Below, piece by piece: positions 11,143 to 20,879 of a stretch of 64,000 nt of DNA. The stretch spans positions 1,631,609-1,695,608 of the forward strand of contig FJUW01000007.1 of assembly GCA_900074885.1 (NCBI GenBank). Reading direction: 5' to 3'. The DNA comes from Rhynchosporium graminicola (Eukaryota; Ascomycota; Leotiomycetes; Helotiales; Ploettnerulaceae). The notes under the pieces were generated by a model that had not been told where the DNA came from, ran no database searches, and saw only the letters and a list, made by a program, of their open reading frames with translations. How positions within the stretch are numbered: position 1 is the stretch's first letter; every line of letters begins with the position of its first letter. Both the position numbers and the translations under genes were made by a program.

Positions 11143-11708
11143 ATGTTTGAACTAACAACCCTTCTTCCGCTCGTACTTCTCTTCACCACTTCGACTTCTC
11201 TCCCTGTTCTCGAAGAACGTGCGGCAGCAACTTGTGGCTCTGTCCTCTATTCTGCCGCTGCGGTCAGTGCTGCTTCGTCGAAGGCTTGCTCCTACTATAA
11301 GGCGGGAAGCGCACCTGGGTATGTCACAAGCGGCCTTGACTTCCTGGCTCAATAGTAGTCCCGGTTCATCCTCCTGCCAACGTGAAGGCTCAGGCGCATA
11401 GACTAATATGATGACCAGGGGCTATCCCCACACGTACAGAAACTACGAAGGCTTCGAATTCGGAAGTATAGCTGGACCATATCAAGAATTTCCAATTCTC
11501 AAGAGCGGTGCCTTGTACAGCGGAGGTAACAACTCCCCTGTTTGCTCCACAACAGTGATCTAGGAAATAATGATAGATGCTGATAATATCTGTAGGATCT
11601 CCTGGCGCAGACCGTGTCATTATCACCACCTCATGCAAGCAAGTGGGAACAATTACGCACACTGGTGCTAGTGGCAATAACTTTGTTGCTTGCACTGGAA
11701 CGACCTAG
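11143..11708 (+). CDS. Secreted guanyl-specific ribonuclease (RNase N1/T1 family)
   Basis: Exons 11143-11318, 11419-11525 and 11596-11708 join in frame to 131 residues. Residues 1-19 or so form a signal peptide (hydrophobic TLLPLVLLF core), followed by a short LEERAAA pro-region. The mature part aligns with RNase T1. The catalytic Tyr and His lie in [12 protein letters not shown], the Glu base in YQEFPIL, the Arg in SPGADRV, and the second His and the Phe in [10 protein letters not shown]. Thus the full active-site set (Tyr38, His40, Glu58, Arg77, His92, Phe100 in T1 numbering) is present, and the family cleaves single-stranded RNA 3' of guanosine. Cysteines near both ends fit the T1 disulphides. 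The protein should be extracellular, serving nutrition or competition or acting on host RNA. It lies 77 bp tail-to-tail from the kinase-like gene below. Confidence 0.94.
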
Positions 11709-11785
11709 ATCTGAATAAATTCGTTCTGTCAATAAGCTGAAAAGCATGCAGCTCCACAAAGAGAGCATGATTTGGAAGCTGTCAT

Positions 11786-13085
11786 TTATAGCTTCGGCTT
11801 GTGATCTCTTTGACCCAGGATTTCAACATCCAAGAATGAATCAAGTCTCTGAATCTCTTCAATATCTCGCCCCTCTTGAACCACTCGGTCAATAGCACCA
11901 TCATCAAAGGCAATTCCATGCCAGAGAAGAATACCAAGATCTCTTGCAAGCTTGACAACTTGTAGGACATGAATATTTTGCAAAGCAGGAATGTTCCTCC
12001 TGAGTTCTGTCCAGAACACATTTCTCAGCCGTTCGGCTTCGGCGCTGTATTGAAAGCCACCTGGTGTTATTTTCCCTAGCAGTTCCTCAAGACCGTAGAG
12101 ACAGATTCCAAACGGGAGAAATTCTGCTTCAGCCCAGTCTACAAGACCAGTTAGAGCTCCGGTCGAAGGATTCACCATAATATTCGCAGGTACAATGTCG
12201 CCATGTGTTAATACGCAAGGCAGGGCTTCGATGTGATGTAAATTAGTAAGAATATGCCGAGCTGTAGCTCGGAATCGAATTGGCAAATCTTTGCAAAGAG
12301 ACTGAAGTCGTGTCTTAATGCTTCGTCCAACTGTTCCCAACTCCATTGGTTTCTCAGCGCCCCGATGCCAGGACCTCGAGAGGAAGACTGCAAAGTCTCT
12401 GCATAGCCTTGCCCGGAATTGTGTTGATATCCCACGAGTACCGCTGCTGGCTTGTAGATCTTTGAATGTTATACCTCGAATCCTGTCCATGATGTAAACC
12501 AACAAGCCCGATGCTGGGAGTGTAGCAATGTATTTCGTCTCAGGAGCAAATGTGCCATACACGTCTCGCGCTGCGGAAGTAACTAGCAGATTCAATCGAT
12601 ATTTCGAAGGTCGAAATTGTACGATGAGATGTTCGCCAACGAGCGTTGTCATAGAACAGTAGCCCTGACATGACGTGGGCGAGATAGACTTGTCCGGGTA
12701 GAGCTCCTCGACGAAAGCAAAGCAGTCAAGTCGGTCTTGTACTGTCAGTCCAGACCTGATGAAGAAGCTGTCGATGGACTGTAGAGCCAGGCTCTGGCCG
12801 TCAGCCATGATGTATGGAATAGCTTCGCCATTTCGGCCTTCGAGGATACGGATATGGGGTCTTATGCACTGCGGCAATACAAGACCAGGTCGAAGATACT
12901 TTACAGTTGGAGCTACCCCACGTTACCCCCTCTGTATAGTCTGATGACCTCTGGAGATAAGACAGTGATCCGACGGTGACTGGGAGTATTTGTAATTCAG
13001 CATGTTGATTCGCTGGGGACTTGGAGCTTCCGCAGAAGTTGATGAGATTACGTCGAGGTGTTGACGTTGTTTTCATGGAACTCAT
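11786..13085 (-). CDS. Aminoglycoside phosphotransferase (APH)-fold kinase-like protein
   Basis: Two exons, 13085-12927 and 12868-11786, joined across a 57-bp intron, give 413 residues. The longer exon alone has no ATG near its beginning, which is why the short first exon is needed. Key elements are a central MDRIRGITF hinge-like stretch (about 180-188), Brenner's motif HGDIVPANIM at 275-284 (catalytic Asp 277, metal-binding Asn 282) and VDWAEAEFLPFG, whose Asp 297 takes the place of the DFG Asp. This is the APH/choline-kinase superfamily (PF01636) in the form that is greatly expanded in filamentous fungi. The substrate is unknown, and there is no reason to assume antibiotic resistance. The predicted protein is cytosolic. 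The N-lobe lysine is not obvious from sequence alone. Confidence 0.88.
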
Positions 13086-13783
13086 TCCATCGCGAACATG
13101 TCACCGTACCTCTGTACGGAGAACTGCTTTTCATTCAGGTGGGCATGGTCCACATTTGCTGCCACTATGTAACAGAATCAGATGAACCTCTTACCCGATA
13201 TGCTAAAACTTGAATTGAAGAAAACCATCCTTACACTTTCCGCATATTTTGCTCCATGCCGCGAGCATGTTTTCCTCAAGCTTGTCTGGAGAGCTCGGGA
13301 GAATTGAGCTCGGGAGAATTGAAGAGAGGTTCTATCGTTTGCAGGTCCAATATAAGTACCTCGCGCGCGGGCAATTCATCAGGTCTCCCTTGTTGAATTT
13401 GTTTTTGAGGAACTAAGTGGTTATCAATTACGCGGACTTCAGGAGCCTCCTCCATACGAGAGAGTACAATTGCCTTTCAATGAGAGAATTTGAAGTACCT
13501 TAGGCAGATGCTTGGAAATAGACGATCCGGCCCCTATGGTATTGGGTTGTCCCCTAGGACATGAAGCTTTTACTCCTGCTATCTAATGCCCTTTCTCTCT
13601 TCTCCAAAGATGGACTGGCCTTTCGATGGGCTACTACTCCTTACATTGAGTTCCAGTCATATCTTCGGTTTCACAAATGGTGTTGACCAGGTCTCCCATG
13701 GAAATACTTTCATTTCCCTATCATTTCGAAGTTGCACATCATCAGCGAACAGCAATACAGGACTGATCCGGAAAAGTAGAGTC
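13086..13783. other. Intergenic, upstream of the APH-like gene
   Basis: No supported gene. Contains a perfect 15-bp tandem duplication at 13291-13320. A plus-strand ORF at 13586-14092 begins with ATG but shows no domain and overlaps the repeat copy at 13784. Confidence 0.5.
13291..13320. repeat. 15-bp direct tandem duplication
   Basis: GAGCTCGGGAGAATT is repeated twice head-to-tail without mismatch, 200 bp upstream of the APH-like gene start. It is probably a recent slippage event. Confidence 0.9.
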
Positions 13784-13880
13784 ACAGGGCAGAAGTGGAT
13801 CGGACAATTATCTTGTCAACTCTCGATCAAGACTAGAACGATAATCAAATTTTGCCCAATCAAGGTCATTGGTGCACTCA
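13784..13880 (+). repeat. Diverged dispersed repeat, copy A
   Basis: Resembles 17879-17975 in the same orientation. Both begin ACAGGG..GAAG.GGATC and both end TGCCCAATCA..TCATTG.TGC, with a more divergent middle. Several differences are C/T or G/A. The alignment was made by eye. Confidence 0.5.
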
Positions 13881-14257
13881 TCGACTTGACATTTTCTGGA
13901 CAGCCACGAATCCTAGATTCAATAGATGCTTCCATCTGTCTAAGTGCCATTTTTGGTAGTGTCCTCAGAGCCATCATCTTACAGCCCGGTCTGTCGAGAG
14001 TCCTGCCAGGAGCTAGCCTTCTCTGTCTATCTCGGTGCCACGTTCTGTGTGACGGGGAAATATGTCTATTCAAACCTATCTTCCTGTCCTGAAAGCTCAC
14101 AAAGCCAGTTTATCGAAGGAAACATATGTATTATGCTCGTCCAATCATGTGGCCCATGCCTAAGAGTTCTTAACAAAAGCTATGTTACGACGCTAATTAG
14201 CTAGTCCACTAATATTCGAGACTCCAAGCCTACCTAAAAATGCTATTTGATAGTAAG

Positions 14258-14945
14258 CTAGCACTTTTTAACACACAGAAATGCCTCCAAATTTTGCATC
14301 CAGTCAGAAGATAGACCAGTGTCCGTAACCATGAACTTTGCAAAAGCTCGAAGCATGATCGCTGCTCCGACAAATCGCGCCTCGTCCCATTTTCTTTCTC
14401 TAGGATTCAGAGTTGAATTCACAAACGCAACAGCATAACGAATTTGCGATCCCCTGAAGAAGTTCAGCGCATAGCATCGGCCCATTGCAGCAGAGATGAC
14501 TGTACATCGCACCCGTTGTTGTCTCCATCATGTACCCTGTCAAGGACATGATCTGGATGATTTTTGACTTCTCCTTCTTGAAATTGTGGAGTCGAGTAGT
14601 CCTCCGTAGGCAACGTTTCTCCCGTGGCAAAGTTCTCCAGCAAAGGATCCAATCTTCCTGCCTCCTCAGAATTCCCCCAGCTGAGTTCCCGCATTGTGTC
14701 TTGCGCACCTTGGCTATAAGTACTGGAAATCTGGGCTATATTTGCATAAACTTGTAGCATCATGTCGAGAGACGCAGAAAACTCAGTTACGTGCTCCACG
14801 ATGTCGGATAAGGTGCCGTAAAGGAACACTCCCGCCTCTTCTGCCAATTTGGTCACTGTTGCAGCTACAAGCTCGTTGGAGGCTTGTTCTGAGATTTTAT
14901 CGGCGAATATTGTCGAGCTTGAACGCGAAGATTGATGTTGGTTAC
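14258..14945 (-). pseudogene. Unidentified coding-like relic with frame change
   Basis: Reading leftward from about 14945 one frame is open to 14464 and gives a soluble, helical, protein-like sequence (for example TKLAEEAGVFLYGTLSDIVE). A second frame then continues from about 14512 to 14258, with FVGAAIMLRAFAKFM near its end. The two overlap by some 48 bases, so one indel near 14480-14510 would join them. A stop followed by a possible CTACAG acceptor lies just upstream at about 14955, so an earlier exon may exist. I do not recognise the family. The composition is more protein-like than that of the surrounding ORFs, but it could still be chance. Confidence 0.35.
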
Positions 14946-15060
14946 CCTGTAGGCCTAGCTAAGCCGTTTGAAAGAAGCCAAAGGCTTCGTGTCGAGAGGG
15001 ATGATTATGCTCGCCTATTTTATCTTTGTTGTTTACAGCACAAGTAAAGAATCACAAATA

Positions 15061-16479
15061 GGACATTGAAGTAGTAGCAGTGAAAATTATAGTTAGCTTT
15101 CTGGGAGGGACCTCTCACTGGCCACACAGAAAATCACGTCACCAAGCCGACAATGGAGATGCCAAGACTTATTATTGACATGCCTAATATAAGCGAGCTT
15201 ACGCATCCATTCTCCTCTCGATAGCTGCCATTCCCACGTTTTGTCGACAAATTGAAGTAAATGCTATTCAATTAGAGATCGAGTTAGGGCAAGAACAAAG
15301 AGGCGCTTCAAAGACAGGGAACAACCTACAATTACGTCGAGGCTGTATGAGTGAAAATCAGGCCAGCCGCTTGCTGACGACCAAAACTTCTATCTCATCT
15401 CCGAAGAATATCATCACTGAAGATAAGCCTATGTGGGTGCTAGATCTTTAGGAGAAATCCTCAAAGCAAGCGAAGCTCTAAGACTTTTAGGACGTGAGGA
15501 AGGGAGCCGGCATGATCTAGTGTGGCCATGGTGAGGGTATCAAAAATGGCCCTACCTTGGGGGTAAGGCTGACCAGTTACCGCAAAACGGGATGACTGGA
15601 TCCTAATCTGACAAGATATGAGTAAGATTTAGCTTCCGTCCGAAGACATTATCTAGGGGTGGGGGTTGCGGACATATTATCCGTAGCCCGGAAGCCACTG
15701 TCACGGCCTTGAGGAGGGTAACGGCGATGCTTACATAAGTGTATATCATTATACTCAGAGTGCGACAATCTACGTTGTGCATTACCAAATCCAAAATTCC
15801 TAAGGTTGTCCTAATTATTCAGGCCTTCTTCCCTCCTTTGATATTTTCACGACTGCCTGAGGGTACTACGCACGCTACACAGACAAGACTCTCCGTGAGA
15901 GGGACAACTGGCCGAGATTGACAAAGAGGGAAATTAGAACAAAGCTGTTAATTTCTGAAGATCTGATACCCGAGCGACTGTTGGAATGATTTGGCTGGAT
16001 CTTTGCCTCTTTCCAAAGTCCTGGACCTTTTATCAAGCAATATTTACCCTGGATGCAGGTGCATCTCTTTTTCTACCTGTATCCAAGCCATAACACACCG
16101 TGGCATATGTATACCATCAAAAGAAAGAAGTAGGAATGGTTGGTGGAGACAATATGAACAGTCGTGTCCTAACCATAAGACAAATAGCACCAATCCAAAA
16201 ATTAAGAGAGGTTTCTGTTCCCCTCTTCCTGATTGCCAAAATAACAAGAATTGAACCCTTTACTATGCCAGTATTTACAAAGATTGTACACACCACCATA
16301 CCACGCTATCTTCGTCAAATAGCACTCCATTCCACTCCGTTAACTCCCAAGATGTGGAATAAGTGTTTCTGTACGTATCGTCCCCAGCATCTTCCTGTTT
16401 AGCCACCTGTTTCGTAACTGACTCGGTGAATAGCTGTTGGCTAACCTTAATAGACAATTATTTTACTGCCCTTCTGCAG
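15061..16479. other. Gene-free stretch inside the relic tract
   Basis: Small ORFs only, none with a recognisable domain. A short spliced first exon of the RTA1-like relic could lie near 16351-16376 (ATG at 16351), but I cannot establish it. Confidence 0.45.
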
Positions 16480-17438
16480 GAGCTTCAATCCTCTTTACCA
16501 TTCTCTTCTGGTTCACGACCATCTGCCACATTTGGCAACCAGCTCACAGTATGAAAAGTCCTTCTGCTGGATTCTAATCATGAGTGCCATACGGTAGACT
16601 CTCGCCTTTATTGTCCGTTGCATTTCTATCGCGTATCCTACCGCCGGCGTTATCGACAATGTTATACATGTGCTACTTCTTCTGGCCCTTTGTGAATCAA
16701 CTCCTATTTCTAAATGGTAGTGGCGAATCAGTGCATATGTACATTGATAATCACCGGCTCTTACGTCTAAGAGGATCTTTGATGACAGTGATCATTGTTC
16801 TACCCGATCTAGTGGCCTTCATCGTGCGTTGGACGCTATTAATGAGAATTTAGAGACAGCGGAGCACGGCATGTTGATGTATACATGTGGCATTAGCGCA
16901 CAAGAGCTCTTCATGGTCCGCTTCACTTTAATCACGATCGCCTTTTTGCGCAAACACCAAAGGGGCGAGAGCACAAAGGTCGACATGAGCAGTGCTAAGC
17001 ATTTGATCAACCTTATCTACTCGGTGCTTGGCTTGATGTCTGTCAGTCGCGCCTCATTGCAGGAAAGGTCTTAGCAGCTTTTCAACTCTGCATTTCCGTA
17101 TCATTTACCGCATCCTCGAGTTCTCTGCCGGATATGGATCGAAGATCGCCCGCCAGATTGCGCAACACGAAGTCTGGCAGTGCTGCCTCGATACTACCCT
17201 TATATTCTTCGCAATCATCGCCCTCCATAGTTACCATCTTGAAAAGTTGTTCCAAGGTCCAGATTCCCAAATTTTAACGCGCAACGAGAAGAATCGAGCG
17301 AAAGAGCTCCAAAATTCTGGAGCTCCAGCAGGTGATCTTAGTGGGTCGGAACCGCTTGACTCGAGGGCTTCAGTAATCGTACGTTACTTGTTAATTACAG
17401 GGGATGTAGAAAAGTGTGTCAAGCTCTACGAATGTTGA
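16480..17438 (+). pseudogene. Broken RTA1-type multi-pass membrane protein gene
   Basis: Pieces of one seven-helix protein lie in order but in different frames. First comes ILFTILFWFTTICHIWQ (about 16488). It is followed in another frame by FCWILIMSAI, an in-frame TAG and LAFIVRC, with the helix VIDNVIHVLLLLA. A third stretch is LMTVIIVLPDLVAFIVR (about 16780). Next are ISAQELFMVRFTLITIAFL (about 16890) and LINLIYSVLGLMS. Last is HFRIIYRILEFSAGYGSK (about 17093), with a final helix TTLIFFAIIALHSY and a hydrophilic tail ending at 17438. Order and spacing fit the RTA1-like lipid-translocating exporter family (PF04479), whose later helices include a RI-hydrophobic-R-hydrophobic-E-F/Y block. At least four frame changes and one stop within about 960 bp, some inside helices, are not explained by introns. 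I judge it a decayed gene. Confidence 0.72.
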
Positions 17439-18550
17439 TAAGAAACAGACAAAGTCGACATTCACGAGACCAAGTACAGGATCCCAAGTACAGGATCATA
17501 GATAGAGACATACACATATCTGATTTGTTGCAATATAGAAAACATGGTCTACTTAGGAAATCGGGAATATATAGAGATCAGAGAAATCATACAGAAAACC
17601 GCTTCCAAGGGTTTGATCTCAAGCCGTGCCTCTTGTTCTTGGGATGACCTTGGGAATTTTGAAGCTCTCAACCCTGTCATTTTACCGGTCTTAGTGTCAC
17701 TCTTCCAATTTGAATGTTGGACAGCTTACTCTTGTATTGTCTTCCTTGATATAAATTCTGCATTCCATGGACGATGCAATGCGTATATTATGTCTTCTAT
17801 GTAACAATTGCTCGTCTTATCTAATTTGGGAGTACCAGGTATTCACAGCTATACATACCAATAAGGAATAGTTGAATAACAGGGATGAAGCGGATCAAAA
17901 TGCCCTTTTGTCCAATCAAACTAGGATTGGACGGTAATTTCTGCCCAATCATAATCATTGATGCCCAGCGTTAGCACCCCAGCCTCTTTTGTAAGGCTGG
18001 CGTAAGATTAAATCTCCCGCTCAACTTTTTCCACTTCTACCACGACTTTTGAACTCAACTATTCTTTCTATTTTGTTTGCACGTTCTGTATAATATTATC
18101 TTCATTGTTTTGCTCTAGAATAATCCTTCTTTCTTTGATCTGTGATCGAGCAAAGTTCCACGTGGACCCTTATTACATCCGAGTGTACATAAGCAACAAG
18201 GCTCCCAGCTCGGGTCGATTCACTACTATAACATGCGTTGTGCGGCTACGCAACTTCAAGTCATGGTTATGCCCGGCAAATGCTTCCAAATATACCAAGC
18301 ATTCTACCAAAAGATGGAATGAAGAGCATGGCCACAAATTCCATAACGCGAGGCTCCACGCCAGAACTTGAATAGTCACAGCTGCAGCAGACCAGGAATC
18401 GAACGTGTGCCTGCGACCGCTAGAAAATAATTTGTCAGCTAGAGAACCTGTACTCCGCGGACAGCATACACAAAAATCAATTGACCGTCACAATTTTACC
18501 CCTCAACCGCGTTTCAATCTCTTAGCCGGAAACTCTCACTAGCTTGCAAG
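17439..18550. other. Gene-free stretch upstream of the DUF2235 gene
   Basis: Contains a 13-bp direct repeat (17471-17483 and 17485-17497) and repeat copy B at 17879. The last 200 bp before 18551 presumably hold the hydrolase promoter. The minus strand at about 18389-18400 mimics a tRNA B-box but does not fold as a T-arm. Confidence 0.45.
17879..17975 (+). repeat. Diverged dispersed repeat, copy B
   Basis: Partner of the element at 13784-13880, in the same orientation, about 4.1 kb apart. The two copies bracket both broken genes. Whether this is a remnant of a mobile element cannot be decided from one window. Confidence 0.5.
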
Positions 18551-20671
18551 ATGGCATCCAACAGAATCAAACGTCTTATAATTTGTTGCGATGGCACGGT
18601 AAGTTTAGATATATATTCTCGAAGCCCGAAATCTTTCCAAACCGGGTTCCATTTTTAAGCGTTCCATGCTTTCTGCAATAGGATCTTAGACGAAGAAAAC
18701 ATTTGCTAACGAAAGCCACAGTGGATGGACAGGTACGTACAGCCACTAAGACGAGAAGGTGTCTCCTAAGCTTGTGAAACTTGCCAGCGATCATTGATCG
18801 ACTTTTCTTCCTTGTCTAGATATAATCATTTTCGGGACTTCGACACTGACCTTTACAGTGACGATGGATTCAAAAAGCCGACATTGATACCATATCAACC
18901 AACAGGTGTTCTCCAAGTTCCCTCAAATGTTACCAGAATCCATAGAGCTCTCAGAAGAACTGGACGTGATGGAGTCAATCAGATCCTCTTCTACCATTCC
19001 GGGGTTGGCACGGGCTCTAGTAAGGTAGACATGATCGCTGGAGGTTTATTAGGAGTCGGAATTTCCGAGGTTCGATTTCCCCTGAAATCATTGTGACATG
19101 ACTTGCTGACTGTCTCGAAGAACATTCGTGAGGTCTATAGTTTCATTGCTGCCAACTACACACCCGGAGATGAAATCGTTCTCATTGGCTTCAGTCGGGG
19201 AGCATTCACCGTCCGTAGCGTTGCCAGCATGATCAACAACATAGGACTTTTGACACGTACCGGCATGAACGATTTCTATCCAATTTTCAAAGATCAACAA
19301 AATTTCAAGAATAGGAGATATCGAGACATGTTTCCAGACATCCCATTTCCAAACAAACCATCCGGGCCGAATTTCTTGCGAGACTACAAGCAAAGACTTG
19401 AGCGGGTTCGTTGTCTCTCCGAAAACCTGACATGAAGCTAACGATTCAGGATGGCTTCACCAGAGTGCGAGATCCCAATGGCAATAGAATTATGACTCAT
19501 GCTGTCGCGGTCTGGGATACCGTTGGTTCTTTAGGAATACCAAACATTTCACTGCTGGCTAAGCTTGGACTGCCGCATTCTACCATCGAATACAAATTCT
19601 TCGATACTAATCTGACCGGAAACATTCGGCATGCTTTCCAGGCACTAAGCCTTGATGAGCGTCGATCGCCATTCAAGGCTGCTGTCTGGGAAAGGGCAAA
19701 TTCTCACCAAACCACAGTGGACTTACGCCAAGTTTGGTTTCCTGGGGCCCATTCAAATGTTGGAGGAGGTTATGATGACCAAGAAATTGCAAACATTAGC
19801 TTAGCTTGGTACGTATCCTGACAAACTATCTTGCAAAATTGCTGACTATGCGCAGGATGATGGACCAGTAAGATTGAAGCTTCTGTTTGACCCTTTATGA
19901 TCTAACTGTTCTAGGCTGGCATCAATTGGTATTGCCTTTCAAGACGAATACATTGTGAAAGTATTCCTCCAAAATGTTCGCTACTACGAGAATCCGCCAA
20001 AACAACAGGCCAAGTTATCGAGCATAATGTCCCGTACGCCACAATGGGCAGTGGATCCCATCTACGAGAAGCACAGGCCCGTACGTCCATGGGGTCTCGG
20101 CAAAATCTGGGACTCAAAGTCAAGTTTTTGGCATCTGAGCGGAACTGCCTGGCGATCTCCAGGTCTCAACATGCGAGCAGATCCTGATACTGGTCTCCTC
20201 ACTGATATTCCTATGCGAGATACAAATGAACGTATTCATAGCTGCGTTCGTGTCCGACTCGAGCTTGATGGTTTGGGTTTGGATGACAAGGGATTGTATG
20301 ATCCTCAAGCGCTGACCAAGAATTGGAGACTTCGCAAGCTTTCACTCAGAGTCCAGGATCCAATTCCTCATAACGCAGCATGGGGGCCTGGTGCTCCTGG
20401 TTCAGAGGTAAAGTCCCTCGAATTTTTTGGACCAAAAAGAGCTGATAATTTGTAGGGTACCGTACCGAAAGAAGTTCGCTGGGTATGGGAATACATTGGC
20501 CCCCCAGAAGATGCGCCAGTTGAGCGTTATATGGTCGAAGAAACACTTGGCCCTTACGAGCGTAAGCTGCTGCTGCTTAACAAAGGTAAGGAAGTGTCGT
20601 ATTTAGCAACTGGAGACGAAGCCGCTGGCAGTATCTTCATTAGTTACGAGGTGACTGCAGAATTGCGTTGA
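18551..20671 (+). CDS. DUF2235 alpha/beta-hydrolase (Tle1-like phospholipase fold)
   Basis: Eight exons (18551-18598, 18722-18732, 18820-19069, 19121-19405, 19450-19808, 19856-19867, 19915-20407, 20456-20671) close in frame to 557 residues. Two are micro-exons of 11 and 12 bp. The protein opens with IKRLIICCDGTW, the usual DUF2235 (PF09994) start. LIGFSRGAFTVRS carries the GxSxG nucleophile at about Ser128, AVWDTVGSLG gives a likely acid at about Asp221, and WFPGAHSNVGGGY gives His299. This fits a Ser-Asp-His triad, as in bacterial type VI effectors of the Tle1 group, which are phospholipases. Fungal members are widespread and uncharacterised. There is no signal peptide or membrane helix, so a cytosolic location is likely. 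Introns after exons 3 and 4 use GTTCG donors. Substrate and role are unknown. Confidence 0.92.
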
Positions 20672-20879
20672 TGGGTAGTCCTCTTCTTTGCCGACTTCGT
20701 CCCCACATCTCGAATCTTATTCTCTCATCACCTCAGTATCGCTGTGTAGGGCACAGCTTCTTGGCTTTTAGAAGGATCACGTGACTCTGCTATCCTTAAG
20801 ATTGGAACGAACGTGTACTTGCTCTGCCTCATATTGCTATCAAAGCTTGTCCACAAACCAAATACCCGAGACACTATAA
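20672..20879. other. Short spacer between the hydrolase and the disordered ORF
   Basis: 208 bp with no feature beyond a CACGTGA hexamer-type site at about 20778. May contain the hydrolase 3' end and the promoter of the following ORF. Confidence 0.4.

Noticed and set aside
11786..13085. Interpretation of the APH-like gene as an antibiotic-resistance determinant
   Set aside because: The fold is shared by large fungal kinase families with unrelated or unknown substrates. Nothing here points to drug modification, and the gene has an ordinary fungal intron.
13586..14092. 168-codon plus-strand ORF
   Set aside because: Ser/Leu/Ile-rich without domain; part of it is a dispersed repeat, so openness is not evidence of coding.
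18380..18440. Possible tRNA on the minus strand (GTTCGATTCC, B-box like)
   Set aside because: The flanks of the putative T-loop do not pair, and no A-box or acceptor stem at the right distance is found.
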